A stretch of 64,000 bases of DNA, taken from positions 96,349,388-96,413,387 of the forward strand of contig NC_084828.1 in NCBI RefSeq assembly GCF_033115175.1. The letters are read 5' to 3'. Every line of letters starts with the position of its first letter. Positions within the stretch are counted from its first letter, which is position 1. Below, piece by piece: positions 43,001 through 55,400 of the stretch. Position numbers and translations under genes: made by a program. The stretch comes from Lepus europaeus (taxonomy: Eukaryota > Chordata > Mammalia > Lagomorpha > Leporidae). A model generated the notes under the pieces. That model was not told where the DNA came from. It worked only from the letters and a program-made list of their open reading frames with translations, and searched no databases.

Positions 43001-43319
43001 ATATTAAATTCTGGCTCAAGGTAAACCATAAGGCACTGCTGACCCTTACCTGTGCTGTGAACTTGTACCAGTGGACGTCATCCCACATCCTCAGGGTTTT
43101 CTCCTGCATCTCTTGTCCCTCCCTTTCAGGCTCCAATCAGGTTGCTCTCCTCTGGCTCAGCTCTCAGATGCCACTTCCCTAACTGTCAGTCCTAACAAGC
43201 TAATGCACATCCTTCAATGTCAAGTCCTAGTGATCAAACAATCAGTGGTTTATAACTTGCTAACACAAATCCGCTGAAACTTTAGCAGGTCAGCATTTGT
43301 AGTCAGGTGGCGTTAAGAA
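43001..43319. other. Intergenic, nothing recognised
   Basis: No recognisable gene or repeat. Confidence 0.4.
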
Positions 43320-43637
43320 TTAGCACTGATGAAGCTTTGAAACCATGGAGAAATGGACAAAAGATCTGAACCTTACCAAAAAGGACAGGAAGATGACAAG
43401 TTAGCATATGGAAAGATGCTGAAATTGCACTCATGTCATCAAGGAAATACAAATTAAAGCAATAAAATGCAAGTACACACCTGTTAAAATATTCAAAATC
43501 CCAACCACTGACAATATCAAATGCTGGTGAGGACCTGGAACAACAGGAACCCTCCCATTCTATCACTGATGGGAATACAAAATGGTACAGCACTTTGCAA
43601 GGAGCTTTGGCCACCTCCTCCAAAACTAAATACTCTT

Positions 43638-43895
43638 GGGGCCGGCGCTGTGGCACAGCGGGTTAACGTCCTGGCCTGAAGCGCCGGCATCCCATATGGG
43701 CGCCGGTTCAAGACCTGGCTGCTCCACTTCTGGTCCGGCTCTCTGCTATGGCCTGGGAGAGCAGTGAAGGATGGCCTGGGTCTTTGGGCCCCTGCGCCCG
43801 CATAGGAGTTCCAGAGGAGGCTCCTGGCTCCTGGCTTTGGATGGGCACCGCTCCGGCCGTTGCAGCCGTCTGGGGAGTGAACCCTCGGATGGAAG

Positions 43896-43931
<36 letters not shown>

Positions 43932-43991
43932 CCTCTCCTCTCTCTGTGTAACTCTGACTTTCAGATAAATAAATAAATATTTTTAAAAAAA
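43638..43991 (+). mobile_element. CSINE2, full length
   Basis: GGGGCCGGCGCTGTGGCACAG head and AATAAATAAATATT tail; CTAAATACTCTT repeated at both ends (about 43626-43637 and 43993-44004). Close to the recalled CSINE2 consensus. Confidence 0.95.
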
Positions 43992-44177
43992 CCTAAATAC
44001 TCTTAACCATACAATCCAACAATTAGATTCCTTAGATTTTATTCAAATAAGTTGAAACTTATGTCCATGTTCACACATGGAAGTTTATAGCAGATCTATC
44101 CCTAATTGAAAGCAACAAGGTGTTTTATAGGAGGTGAATAGATAGATTGTAGGCCATCCAGATAATGCAGTATTCGG

Positions 44178-44668
44178 TGTAATTCAGGCTCAGAAAACAA
44201 TACCCTGACATATGTCACTACGACTTCAAACAGATCCCCCAGGAAGCAGCAAATGCAGGCAAGGGTGTTCCCTATGTCCCTATCTCCCACAAGACCAGTC
44301 TGCCAAACAGGAACCCAATTGCCTTCAAGTCTCCTTGCTGAAATGTTAGCAAACCAGGAACATTAAACTCCTGTCAGAGAGGAAGAGACTGAAAACCGCA
44401 CACCACGCCCAGAGCCCAGGGCGCTTTGTTCCAGGACATTGTTCTTTGGCCCCTAAAAATCATTCACTTCCCCTCTGAGACTGCCCATGGCCACCTACTT
44501 CCCTCCCTACTGTGCAGAGGGTATTTAAAGCTGTTATATGGGTTTCATGCACATATGTACATTAATAAATTTGCATGTTTTTTCTCCTGTTAATCTGTCT
44601 ACTGTCAGTTTGTTTCAATAGACTCCGTTACCAACCTGCAAAGGGAAAGTTGGAACTTCCCTACCACA
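44178..44668 (+). mobile_element. Probable solo LTR (endogenous retrovirus)
   Basis: About 490 bp in the old L1: a TATTTAAAG TATA-like box (about 44522), AATAAA (about 44563), then TTTTCTCCTGTTAATCTGTC and the end CCCTACCACA. This is the U3-R-U5 order. No retroviral coding sequence is attached. The left end is set by where L1 homology stops; no clear target duplication. Confidence 0.55.
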
Positions 44669-45200
44669 CTTTTAAAAAAGCAACCAGGAGCTATCAAGCC
44701 CTGGACAGACATGAAAGAACCTGAAATACATATAACTAAATGGGCTATGCCACTCTGAGAAGACTACACAGAGCCCAGCTCCATGCAGTGTGAATCTGGA
44801 AAAGACAAAACTATGAATCGGCAAGAAGATCGGTGGTTTGCAGGGCCTAGAAGAATGGGAGGGATGAATGACAGATGGAGCACAGAGAGTATTCAGGGCA
44901 GTCACACCGTTCTGCATGATACTACAATGGTGGGTACAGGTCATGAGATATTTGTCAAAACTGACTGTAAACATCAAGGGTGAACCCCAATGTACACGAT
45001 GGACTTTGGGTGATTGTGATGTGTCATTGTAGTTCTATTGATTGCAACAAATGTGTCCTCATCCAAATGTTTATAGTGGGGGAGGCTGCCCGTGGGTGTG
45101 GGGCAGTTGGCAGGGATGTGGAAACTCTCAGTACTTTCTGCTCAATTTTTCTGTGAACCTAAAACTGCTCTGTGAAAGGAGACTATTTTAAAAAATAAAT

Positions 45201-45879
45201 TAATAACACAGGTTCTTTATATATCTGATAAAAATTGAATATTTTTTTACAAAGTGACTCCCATTACAGAAAAATCTTGAATGTTATAAAAATTCTGTCA
45301 ACTGATCAGGAGACTCCCAAAGAAATGATGAGAGCTTTGAAAGGATGTCCACTGTAGTGTTACTTATAACACTATAACAAATGACTGGAAACATACATGG
45401 TCTGGAATAAGAGAATGTTAAAAACATTAACACATATACAGCACAAAATACCACATACTCGCTGAAAATAGTCTTTTTGAAGAATATCTAACCTCAAAGG
45501 AAAATATAGTTTAAGTCATATATAACAAGGGATTGTTCAAAGTCTTTGGGAAAGGGTTTGAGTTAATGGAGATAGACCTCATTTTTATTTACAATATTCT
45601 CTAAGACTCTGTTTTTTGTTTATTTTGTGCCGGGATTATGGTTATGTTTAAAATATGCATAAATAAAACAACTCAAAATTTTTAAATCCTGAAACAAGAC
45701 ATAAACAGCATTTCTGATACCGACAGCCATGTGATTTTGATTAATACCTGAAAAATTAGAGTTGTAAGTGAATTAATACTCAGCCTCAGAGGAGGAACAC
45801 AAAGCACTTGTCTACATAGAATATGTCCAACAATGCCAAACACACACATGGTATGTAGTCAAGTTAAAAAACATGAGGA
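45201..45879. other. Intergenic, possible old LINE relic
   Basis: AT-rich and LINE-like in texture but not assignable. Confidence 0.35.
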
Positions 45880-46194
45880 AGGAGCCAGCACTGTGGCTAA
45901 GCCTCTGCCTGTGGCACCAGCATCCCATATGGGCACCAGTTCGTGTCCCAGCTGCTCCTCTTTAATCCAGCTCCCTGCTGATGGCCAAGGAAAACAGTAG
46001 ATGACCCATGTGCTTGGGCCCCTACACCAGTGTGGGAGACCCGGAAGAAGCTCCTGGCTCCTGGTTTCGGATCAGCCCAGCTCTGGCTGTTGCGGTCATT
46101 TGGGGAGTGAACCAGTGGAAAGAAGACCTCTCTCTGTGTCTCTCCCTCTCTCCATCTGTAGCTCTGCCTCTCAAAATAAGTAAATAAATCTTTT
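45880..46194 (+). mobile_element. CSINE2-type copy
   Basis: GGAGCCAGCACTGTGGCTAAG head with part of the head deleted; AAGTAAATAAATC tail. A younger CSINE follows in its tail. Confidence 0.9.
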
Positions 46195-46210
46195 AAAAAA
46201 TAGAGAAATT

Positions 46211-46541
46211 GGGCCGGCACCACAGCTCAATAGGCTAATCCTCCACCTTGCAGCACCGGCACACCGGATTCTAGTCCCGGTCGGGGCACCAGATCCTGTC
46301 CCGGTTGCCCCTCTTCCAGGCCAGCTCTCTGCTATGGCCTGGGAAGGCAGTGGAGGAAGGCCCAGGTGCTTGGGCCCCTGCACCCGCATGGGAGACCAGG
46401 AGAAGCACCTGGCTCCTGCCTTCAGATCAGTGTGGTGCGCCGGCCGCAGCGGCCATTGGAGGGTGAACCAAAGGCAAAAAGAAGACCTTTCTCTCTGTCT
46501 CTCTCTCTCTCTCACTGTCCACTCTGCCTGTCAAAAAAAAA
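46211..46541 (+). mobile_element. CSINE inserted at the tail of the preceding CSINE2
   Basis: Exact duplication AAAAAATAGAGAAATT at 46195-46210 and 46542-46557; the target is the A-rich tail of the previous SINE, same orientation. Confidence 0.95.
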
Positions 46542-46557
46542 AAAAAATAGAGAAATT

Positions 46558-47041
46558 ATGTATTACACGTAGTTGATTTTTCTCATGGTGATGGGTTTAG
46601 AGGTGAATTCTCCTTACACTTCTTGTGTTTTCCACATGTTTTGTAACGAGCATACATTCTATTCTGAGTGAAAACATTTTAGGGTAAAGATTCTGTTTGC
46701 TTTCTGGTAACGTGGTCAGGCCATCTAGGAAGCGGAGATCTACCCACATGGGGGGGGGCCGGATACCATCTGATGAAAAGTCACCATCCCCTTCTCATTT
46801 TCACATCTGAGGCCATTCTCTGGCTCTGGATTGCCCAGGAAGCATCCCTGAAGCCACGCATGACTTCCTACATCATCATGCAGTTCCTCAAGACAGAATC
46901 TCTCTCCTCCTCTCCCACTGTTCTGCCTCCTCCTGACCATCACCATCACAACCTTAATAGGGTTTCTGAGACAACTCGCCTGAAGCTACCCAGTTTCTGA
47001 GATGGCATTGTTGGCACCATCTCTAAGATTTGATAAAGTTA
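46558..47041. other. Intergenic, nothing recognised
   Basis: Contains a run of nine G (46751-46759). No gene recognised. Confidence 0.4.
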
Positions 47042-47338
47042 GGGCAGGCGTGATGGCGCAGTGGGTCTTGCCACCACTCGAGATGCCAGCACCCCACATC
47101 AGAGTGCTGCTCCAAGTCCTTGCTACTCCGCTTCTGATCCAGCTCCCTGCTAATGCACCTGGGAAGCAGTGGACGATGGCTCAAGTACTTGAGTTCCTGC
47201 CACTCATGTGGGAGACCCTAATGGAGTTTCCAACTTTTGGCTGTTGCAGCCATTTGGGGAGCAAATCAGGAGATGGAAAATCTCTCTAATCTCTCTCTCT
47301 GTCATTCTGCCTTTCAAATAAATAAATCTCTTTTAAGA
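47042..47338 (+). mobile_element. Old C-type SINE
   Basis: AGGCGTGATGGCGCAGTGGG head, CTTCTGATCCAGCTCCCTGC, CAAATAAATAAATC tail. Confidence 0.87.
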
Positions 47339-47532
47339 GGTTGCATGACTCCCACAGGTACCTCTAAGTCTTGGCAGAGGGAAAGTACATTTTCATTCTT
47401 AGCACTTCTTTCCATCTAGCCAGTATTCCCACCTCCTGGTGTCAACCATTTATTTTTTATTTTTATTTATTTATTTATTTATTTGCCCAGGGGACCACAT
47501 CAGGTGTAGCCAGTACAGCAATTACAGCAGCT

Positions 47533-48130
47533 ATGGTTTGAGTGTGGGGTATGTCCCCCAAAGTTTCCTTTGCTGGAAACTTGATCCCCAGTGCCGCTGT
47601 ACTGAGGGGTACTAAAAGGAGGAAGTGGGGCCAAGTGGTGGGTGATTAGGTCACTGGGTCATCAGCCCCAGACAAGATTAACAGTGTTCTGGTGGGAGCC
47701 TGGTTACTTCCTGAGAAAGCAGGTTTTCCTGGGACTGGCGCTGTGGTATAATGGGTTAAAGCCCTGGCCCGCAGTGCCGGCATCCCATATGGGCATCAGT
47801 TTGAGGCCCGGCTGCTCCACTTCCCATCCAGCTCTCTGCTATGGCCTGGGAAAGCAGTAGAAGATGGCCCAAGGCCTTGGGCCCCTGCACCCGAGTGGCA
47901 GACCCGGAAGAAGCTCCTGGCTCCTAGCTTCAGATGGGCACAGCTCTGGCCATTGCGGCCAATTGGGGAGTGAACCACTAGATGAAAGACCTCTCTCTCT
48001 CTCTCTCTCTCTGTAACTCTGACTTTCAAATAAATAAATAAATCTTTTTTTAAAAAGTGGGTTTTTCTAAAAAGAGCAAACCTGGCCCCAGAATCCCTCT
48101 GGCTTCCTTTCTCCTTGGAGATCTCTTCCA
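47533..48130 (+). mobile_element. Ancient MaLR-like repeat interrupted by a CSINE2
   Basis: CTATGGTTTGAGTGTGGGGTATG, GGAAACTTGATCCCCAGTGCC and GGTGATTAGGTCACTGGGTC, then after the SINE TAAAAAGAGCAAACCTGGCC. It is the reverse-oriented relative of the repeat at 13.4-14.2 kb. Confidence 0.6.
47732..48056 (+). mobile_element. CSINE2, full length
   Basis: GGACTGGCGCTGTGGTATAATG head, (CT)n, AAATAAATAAATAAATC tail. GGTTTTCC before and GGGTTTTTC after suggest the duplication. Confidence 0.93.
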
Positions 48131-48149
48131 TACATACAAGGGAAGACCC

Positions 48150-48330
48150 TTTCTTCCGGGTCTTCCATGTGGTTGTAGGGGCCCAAGCCCTTGGGCAGTC
48201 CTCTGCTGCTTTCCCAGATGCATTAACAGGGAGCCGGATCAGAAGTGGAACAGCCAGAACACGAACCAGTGCCCGTATGGGTGCTGGCATCACAGGTGGC
48301 GACAGCCTACTATGCCACAATGCTGGCCCC
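48150..48330 (-). mobile_element. CSINE2 fragment
   Basis: Minus-strand copy lacking the tail half; begins within the TCTTCCGGGTCTTCC part and ends at CAATGCTGGCCCC. Confidence 0.85.
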
Positions 48331-49178
48331 AAAGTAAATCTTTCAGAAAAAGGGTCACTCTCAAACAGTATTCAGAATGTGTTCTTTCCTTTTTAGCACT
48401 CACAAAACCAACATGTGAGTCTTGAGAGGATTGTCTACTTTTCATTACCTGCTCCCTTTTCTTTCTCTCTTCAAGGTTTTTCCTTCCCTTCGGTTCAGGC
48501 TGGAGTTCTTGTAGTGCTCAAATGTGACTGTTACCTGGAGGTTCTTGGGAACTGTAAAACTTTCAGGCCTTGGGTCCACCCACAAAGATTCAGGTGTAGC
48601 TGTTCTGGAGGGAGTCTTGGACACTAGGACTCTCATATGAAGCCGAGGCTGGGAACCACTACCCTACACCCCACAGGCACTCAGGGGTGGGAATTCAGAT
48701 TCTGATCAGATTCCAAGCAAGGGCTTCTGGTCACTCTGCCCCACCTGAAGTCAGTTCCCTTCATGATGCTGATGGCCTAGGCCCTCCCTTAGATAGCACT
48801 CTACTGAGTGTGGGTGCCTAATCCAAAGAGGGGAACCACGGTGACCGTGTCCAGCTGAGAAGACAGACAGAAGAAGGCTACTTTACTCCTACTCCAGGCG
48901 CCATACCCACAACAGGCAGTGCTGTAGGCAAAAGCACACTTTGGATCCACTATGAGCCGGAAGTATCCAGATTTGTGCAGATCACGGTTTCACCTGTGGC
49001 TCAACTCTCTGCCCTCGGGACCCACTAATCATTTACAGCCTGCTGATGAGTATTTGAACCAGGGGTCAAGGTGAACAGCCCCAGTTACACAACAAAAATG
49101 TAGAAAGACTTTGGTCACATGAGTGTGTGTGTGTGTGCACGCGCGTGCGTGCACATGGTGTGGGTTTCAGAAAGCCTG
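48331..49178. other. HRG upstream region
   Basis: Mostly unassigned. 48480-48665 may be an old hAT-type relic (ends GGCTGGGAACCACTACCC). A DR-like nuclear receptor motif AGGGGTCAAGGTGAA at about 49061-49075, 155 bp before the start codon, could suit HNF4-type factors in liver; this is motif resemblance only. Confidence 0.4.
49121..49153. repeat. (TG)n / (CG-TG) alternating purine-pyrimidine tract
   Basis: GTGTGTGTGTGTG followed by CACGCGCGTGCGTGCAC, about 33 bp of alternating sequence with Z-DNA potential, 25 bp before the HRG TATA box. Confidence 0.85.
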
Positions 49179-49185
49179 TATAAAA
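49179..49185 (+). promoter_or_regulatory. HRG: HRG TATA box candidate
   Basis: TATAAAA 43 bp before the start codon. If used, transcription would begin near 49210 and the 5' UTR would be only about 15-20 nt. No other TATA-like element lies closer. A longer 5' UTR from an upstream exon is possible. Confidence 0.5.
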
Positions 49186-49227
49186 TTCTCTGCTGTTGAA
49201 GATCACATCAAAGGATGGTTTGACACA

Positions 49228-49410
49228 ATGAAGGCGCTCACTGCAGCACTGCTTTTGGCCACACTGCAGTGTTCGTGGGCTTTGACTCCCACCGACTGCA
49301 ATGCTACCAAGCCCTTGGCTGAGAAAGCTCTAGACCTGATCAATAAATGGCGACGGGATGGCTACCTTTTCCAGTTGCTGCGAGTCGCTGATGCCCACTT
49401 GGACGGAGCG
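49228..49410 (+). CDS. HRG: HRG coding exon 1
   Basis: 61 codons: signal peptide MKALTAALLLATLQCSWA, C24, and DLINKWRRDGYLFQLLRVAD of cystatin domain 1. Start context ACACAATGA has A at -3. Donor GTGAGG. Confidence 0.96.
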
Positions 49411-52400
49411 GTGAGGAATCACCAATGGCAGAGCTCAGCTGGGAGATCACACCCAGGCGAATGTGACTGGCCCCCAAGCCTGCTGCTCTGCACAATGAAT
49501 GGCTTTCTGTTTAGTTTTGCAGCTGCTCTAGGTTGTTCTTCCTTCAAATGTATGCTTGCTGTTCTTATGTCCTTATGGATAAGTCAATCCCTCAGTACTT
49601 ACAAGTACTCGTGCAGAGAAAAGTTACAATAAACCGTGGGCCTTGCCTTCAAGGGAATAATAATCTGCTGGCACACACAGGCAAATGTATAAGAGCTATT
49701 CTAGTGCCAAGAGTGTGCTATAGCTGTGCAGCAATGTGATGAGAGGAGGGCTGAGGGCTGGGTGGGAGAATGCTTCAATTGCATGCTGAAGAATGGGGAG
49801 GACTTGAGTAGGAAAGAAGGCCCGGGTAAAGGTGAGTCCTGGGCACATTGTCTCCGGGCGGGCGGGTATCAGGTCAGGAAAAAGGGTGTTAGGCAGGAAT
49901 TGAACCTAATCAGGCGCAATCCAGAAGTGTGGTATGGGCTCTGGAGCAACCAGAGGGTGCAAGAAAGACTGTGGGTTTATCTGAAAGCCAAGCAAACTGC
50001 CCGCGCCGTGGCTCAACAGGCTAATCCTCCGCCTTGCGGCGCCGGCACACCGGGTTCTAGTCCCGGTCGGGGCACCGATCCTGTCCCGGTTGCCCCTCTT
50101 CCAGGCCAGCTCTCTGCTGTGGCCAGGGAGTGCAGTGGAGGATGGCCCAAGTCCTTGGGCCCTGCACCCGCATGGGAGACCAGGAGAAGCACCTGGCTCC
50201 TGCCATCGGAACAGCGCGGTGCGCCAGCCGCAGCGCGCTACCGCGGCGGCCATTGGAGGGTGAACCAACGGCAAAAGGAAGACCTTTCTCTCTGTCTCTC
50301 TCTCACTGTCCACTCTGCCTGTCAAAAATAAAAAAAAAAAAAAAGAAAGAAAGCCAAGCAAACTACTGTCCTCACTCAGCTCTATGCTTCTTTGGAGCGA
50401 ACTTGGGCTGACAAAGATTTTGGAGGGGTGCTGAAATCTCCACTCAACCCTGCCCCCAAATAACCTACCCTCTCTTCGGTGGAATGGCAGGACATTAGGG
50501 AGGCCAGACTGTGGCGTACTACTGGGAGAAGCGGAATAATCACCGTGTTAAAGTATTATAGAGGGAGGCCTGCGCCGTGGCTTAACAGGCTAATCCTCTG
50601 CCTTGCGGCGCTGGCACACCGGGTTCTAGTCCCTGTCGGGGCGCCGGATTCTATCCTGGTTGCCCCTCTTCCAGGCCAGCTATGGCCCGGGAAAGCAGTG
50701 GAGGATGGCCCAAGTGCTTGGGCCTTGCACCCGCATGGGAGACCAGGAGAAGCACCTGGCTCCTGGCTTCGGATCAGTGTGATGCACCCACTGCAGCGGC
50801 CATTGGAGGGTGAACCAACGGCAAAAAGGAAGACCTTTCTCTCTGTCTCTCTCTCTCTCACTATCTACTCTGCCTGTCAAAAAAAAAAAAGTATTATAGA
50901 GGGAGGCACTGCAGGTTGCAGAGAACAGGAATACAGGAACTGTCCCATTCCAGGCTCTCTACTACAGGTGCAGGACAGACGGGGAATCTGTTGAGCGCTA
51001 TCTGGTGGGGGAGGGGAAGCAGGGAGTGGTGGGGAAGCTGGGGAGATGGAGGCAGAGACCTGAATTAGGAAGCAGGTGCATGCGTTCAGAAATGAGGAAA
51101 TGAGGGCAAGCACCAGGCAGTGGGAATCAGGGCACTAACAATGAGGAATAGACAGGAAAGACATTTCAAAGAAAGACCAGTCATCATTCACTTCTGTCCA
51201 GTGGTTACCAAAAGCAAAGCAAAGGGAAAAAAATCAAAATTGCCGTACATCTTTTAATCTAGAGCTTAAGGCATTAAGTAATTAAGGGTTGCCATTGACA
51301 AAGACAAGGGAATTGAGAGAGGCAGCTGCTTTGTAAGAGAAGAGAGTAGACTTAGCTTTGGGTGAGTTGAAATCAAGGCTGGAAATTCAAAATCAGGAAC
51401 AGAGCCGGACCAGCGGACACAGTTGCTAGTGTAGATTGGAGGCATTGGTGTGGCTGTCATCATTTGCAATTCTGGGCGTGTACCTTCACCACTTCCACCC
51501 AAACCCCTGCTACCATTTAGTGACTAGCTTTTTCAAGCTCATGGGTAGAAGAAACATCACAACCAGTTGAAAAGAATATTTGGGAAAAACTCTTTGTAGC
51601 TATTTATTTGAACAAACAGATCAAATGACTAAAAGGTAGGATATCAGCCAAGATTTGGAGAGGAGCAAGAATTCTGTTTAAGAACTAGAAAAATTGCATT
51701 TATTCTTAAAAATCTCTGGCTCCCACATGCTACTCACCTGTTACTCTCTTTGTGCTCCTCAGGAATCTGCCACTGTCTACTATTTAGTCTTAGATGTGAA
51801 AGAGACTGACTGTTCAGTGCTAACCAGGAAACACTGGGAAGACTGTGACCCAGATCTTACTAAACGTCCATCGGTTGACGTAAGTACACAGGGTGCCATG
51901 CCCCTCCATCCATCTACTCTGCTTCCTCCAGGTAGCCACTCCTGAGCTAATCCAGCACAAAGAGTAAGAGCAGCATGTGCCCTGAGACTCAAGAAGTTGA
52001 CCTTGAGGGTGCTCTCATGAGAGCCGTCCCTGGGAACCCAGCTCAAGACAAGTCAGCAGGGTTTGTGGTCTTGTGGGACCATGCATCCTGAGATTCAACC
52101 TCCTCCACTGTAAGATAGGAGAAAGGATTTGGAGTAGGTGGACTCCAACATCCTTTCCATCGCTGACAGTTAATGGGTCTGAGAACAGTGAACTTGTCAT
52201 TGTGTCCCATGAAGACTGGTCCCATCCACCGCGATGGCCAAAAGGATTAGCTGTAGCAAGGATGTGGGTCCTGCTCTGCACATTGGGAAGGATATCCAGG
52301 TAGCAGCTCTCTGCTCCACAATGGACAACACAAAGACCAAGAAGCCCAGATACGAGATTTCACTTCTGCGAAGTGAGAGATTTACACACCTGGCCGTTTT

Positions 52401-55400
52401 TAGTAGCTTTTCCCCCTTAAAAATTCTTGAAATATGGTCATGATCCATTTAGACAATTTCTCCCTGGTTTTCATGAGGGTTTGACTAAGAAAACGCAGGC
52501 TTGAGACAGGCTTTGGTGAAGGAAAGCCCAAGCACATTTTAAATGGATAGTAGGAGTACACTGCATGCCCTCCTTGTTCCATTCTATTAACATCAGGAAG
52601 GACTGTGCCATGACTCAAAATCCCCTCTCTTACAGGTGATTGGGCAATGTAAGGTGATAGCTACCATATATTCGGATGAATATCAGACGCTTAGAATGAA
52701 TGACTTTAACTGCACCACGAGTTCCGGTAGGTCATCTATTACATGGCTGATTCATTCTAGAGCAATTTAGAATTCAATCATCTCATGGCACTCATTACAT
52801 CCCACGGTGTACATGTCAGAGAGACCCTGCCGTCATGGATCCTGTTATCTCTCACTCTTGAGAACAGAAGGGAGAGAGTTTGCCCATTACTGGAATACTT
52901 TCCTTGAAAGAAACTCAATACAAAAAAAGAAAGATCTGTAAGAGACAGTGTAGCATCAGTGGAGAAACAGGCCCTGAGGCCATACTTGCTTGAGTTGGAA
53001 TCCCAGCCTTATCATTAAATAGTTGTGCGGTCTTTGGAGCAAATTACTTAAAATTTTAAGTGAGTCTTCTTTGTAACATGAGGGTGATAAGGGTAATAAT
53101 AGTACTAGGTCTTAACGTTCTTACTAGAATTAAATAAGATGTCCGCACTTCCCAGAGTACTTAGCATTCAATGAGCATTGACTTCAACATTTGAAAGGGA
53201 TGTATTACTGAACAGTTTACAAAGCAGTTATACATACGATCTCAATCTCACTGCGGGCTATGAAGTAAAGATCAGGCTACTTTCTATTTTAGAGACAAAA
53301 TATGTAGAAGCTCAAAGAGGTCCAATGACTTGGTCTGGCGACACAGCCAAGATGGAGCAAAGACATGACTAGCTTGGCAGTGTTACTCTGAGTCCTGTGC
53401 TCTTCTGATTTACTTTTGCAAAAGAAGTCATCTCAGAATTCCTTCACACAGCAGCAAATCTTAACATGACTCAATAGCTAAAAATTCAACACCCTTAAAA
53501 AAGATTCAACTGTGTCTTCTTTCTCTGGGCAAAACTTTGTGTGAATGACGCTTCTGCCTCCTTGGCAAAGACAGGAGGAGTTCGTTAAAATGTTAGCGCT
53601 CCATGAGCGTTGGATGGGGGTGCACCAAGAACAGGGGTCACAGCAGAGACTTGGGCAGTTAGCTCAGCTGCCTGTTGGCTAATTGATCTTGAACAAGTTA
53701 CTAACTAAGCTTCTCCAACCCTTAGTTGGTCTATCGGTAAAATTTTGTGGCCCAGCGTTGCCATTGCTGGGTTTGTGGCTCAGTGAGTGTGACTCTGCCA
53801 TTTTCTTCCTCTAGTCTCTTCAGCCCTGGCCAACACCAAAGACAGTCCTGTCCTCTTTGATTTCATCGAGGACACGGAGCCCTTCAGAAAATCCGCCGAC
53901 AAAGCACTGGAGGAGTACAGAAGTGAAAACGAGGCGTATGCCTCTTTCAGAGTGGACCGGGTAGAGAGAGTCACAAGGGTGGTGAGTCTCCACTCGCGCC
54001 CAGCTGGAGCCCCAGGGCCCCAGCTCCAACCTAATAGGTGTGAGCCGGCAACACGTCCTCTCTAACTGCTCCACTTGACAGCTGCCTGTTAGATGTTTGC
54101 AGCCTTTGGGGTATGATGGATCACAAGTCTCAAAGCACTGCTTTCCTGCAAGGTTTCCACTTCTTTTTTGCGGGTGTGGGGCCGGGGGTGCTTAGGGAGG
54201 GCAGCAGATGTCTGACATAAAGGAGGAAAAAAATCCAAAAAGGAAAAGAGGAAAAACAAGAACATATTAGGGTTATGTGAGCCATTAACCTCTGCATACC
54301 TTTAATATTTTATGGGAAATGAAATTAAATGATGTTTATTTGCGTACAAGAAAGTTCTTAAATGCATGCATCATTTTCCGTAATACATGTTTTCCATGAC
54401 CTTCCGAAAGACCTTTCATTGTAGGATAGAAAAGTGAGGCTTGGAGGAATTACCTCTCCACACTTGGTGATGGGGCCAGAGCTAGACTGTTCCCTGGGCT
54501 CAGCCCAAGGACTCCGGCAAGTCCCTGCCACAGTTGCCATATGCAACAGCTGGTTGATGTTTATCACACATTTTGCAAATGCAAAGTTAAACAGATTAAG
54601 GGGCACAGGAGCCATGGAATGAATACAGTGCAGTTGTTAAAAAGAATGCTGTGGACCCATGTGCATTGGGGGAAGTTGGAGATGTATTGCTAACGGGAAG
54701 AGCAGGTTACAGAACAATACCTAGGAAATTAAAGACTTAGTTGTACACATTGTAGGGCAGCATATCTGGGGAAAGGCTAGAAGGAGAAATACACTAAATG
54801 GATGTGGGGATCTGTGCTTTTTTTTCTTTTAGTTTTTTCTCTTCTGAAACTGTCTGGATCCCCTGTTTTTCTAGAGAGGAGGAGAGAGAACCAATTACTA
54901 TGTGGACTTCTCCGTGAGGAACTGCTCCAGGTCTCACTTCCACAGACACCCCGTGAGTACAAGAGACGTCTGAAACCCTGGGAGCGCCCAGAGAAGCCTC
55001 CACCCCACCCCGCAGCCTTCCAAGTGCCTCACACATGTTCCTCACCCTCACGCCACCCTATGGGCCACGTGCTATTTTGAAACCTTGATTTGCAGATGCA
55101 GAAACTGAGGCACAGAGCCTTAAGTGAATCACAAGAATGTAATTTTTGTAATATACATCGCATGTGCCAAAATCTAAGCCTGAGGTTTTGAACCCATGGG
55201 GATCAAAAGCTGAGCTAACAGCCAGCCTGTGTGAAGACCCTGTCCACCAGGTGCCTTCATTCATCCCATCTCATTGACACCCACTGGGATCCCACTGGAC
55301 AACAAGGAGGTAGCCAAGAAGGGGGAATAGAATTCAGTTCTCATGTCCCTACCAGTGGGATTCCCCCCAGTCACATACAAATTGCTACCCCTGCACCTGC

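Larger units (their letters stand above)
43320..45200 (+). mobile_element. Ancient L1 (L1M type), sense, with two later insertions
   Basis: Decayed ORF2 and 3' UTR on the plus strand: ATGGAGAAATGGACAAAAGATC, GAAATACAAATTAAAGCAATAA, CACTGATGGGAATACAAAATGG, GGAGCTATCAAGCCCTGGACAG. It is interrupted by a CSINE2 (43638-43991) and a probable LTR (44178-44668). Confidence 0.75.
49411..51762 (+). other. HRG: HRG intron 1
   Basis: 2.35 kb with two sense CSINEs (49999-50348, 50569-50888). The remaining sequence is unassigned. Confidence 0.7.

Noticed and set aside
49123-49227. In-frame upstream ATG before HRG, 35 codons earlier
   Set aside because: It falls in the TG/CG tract upstream of the TATA box and would bury the signal peptide.
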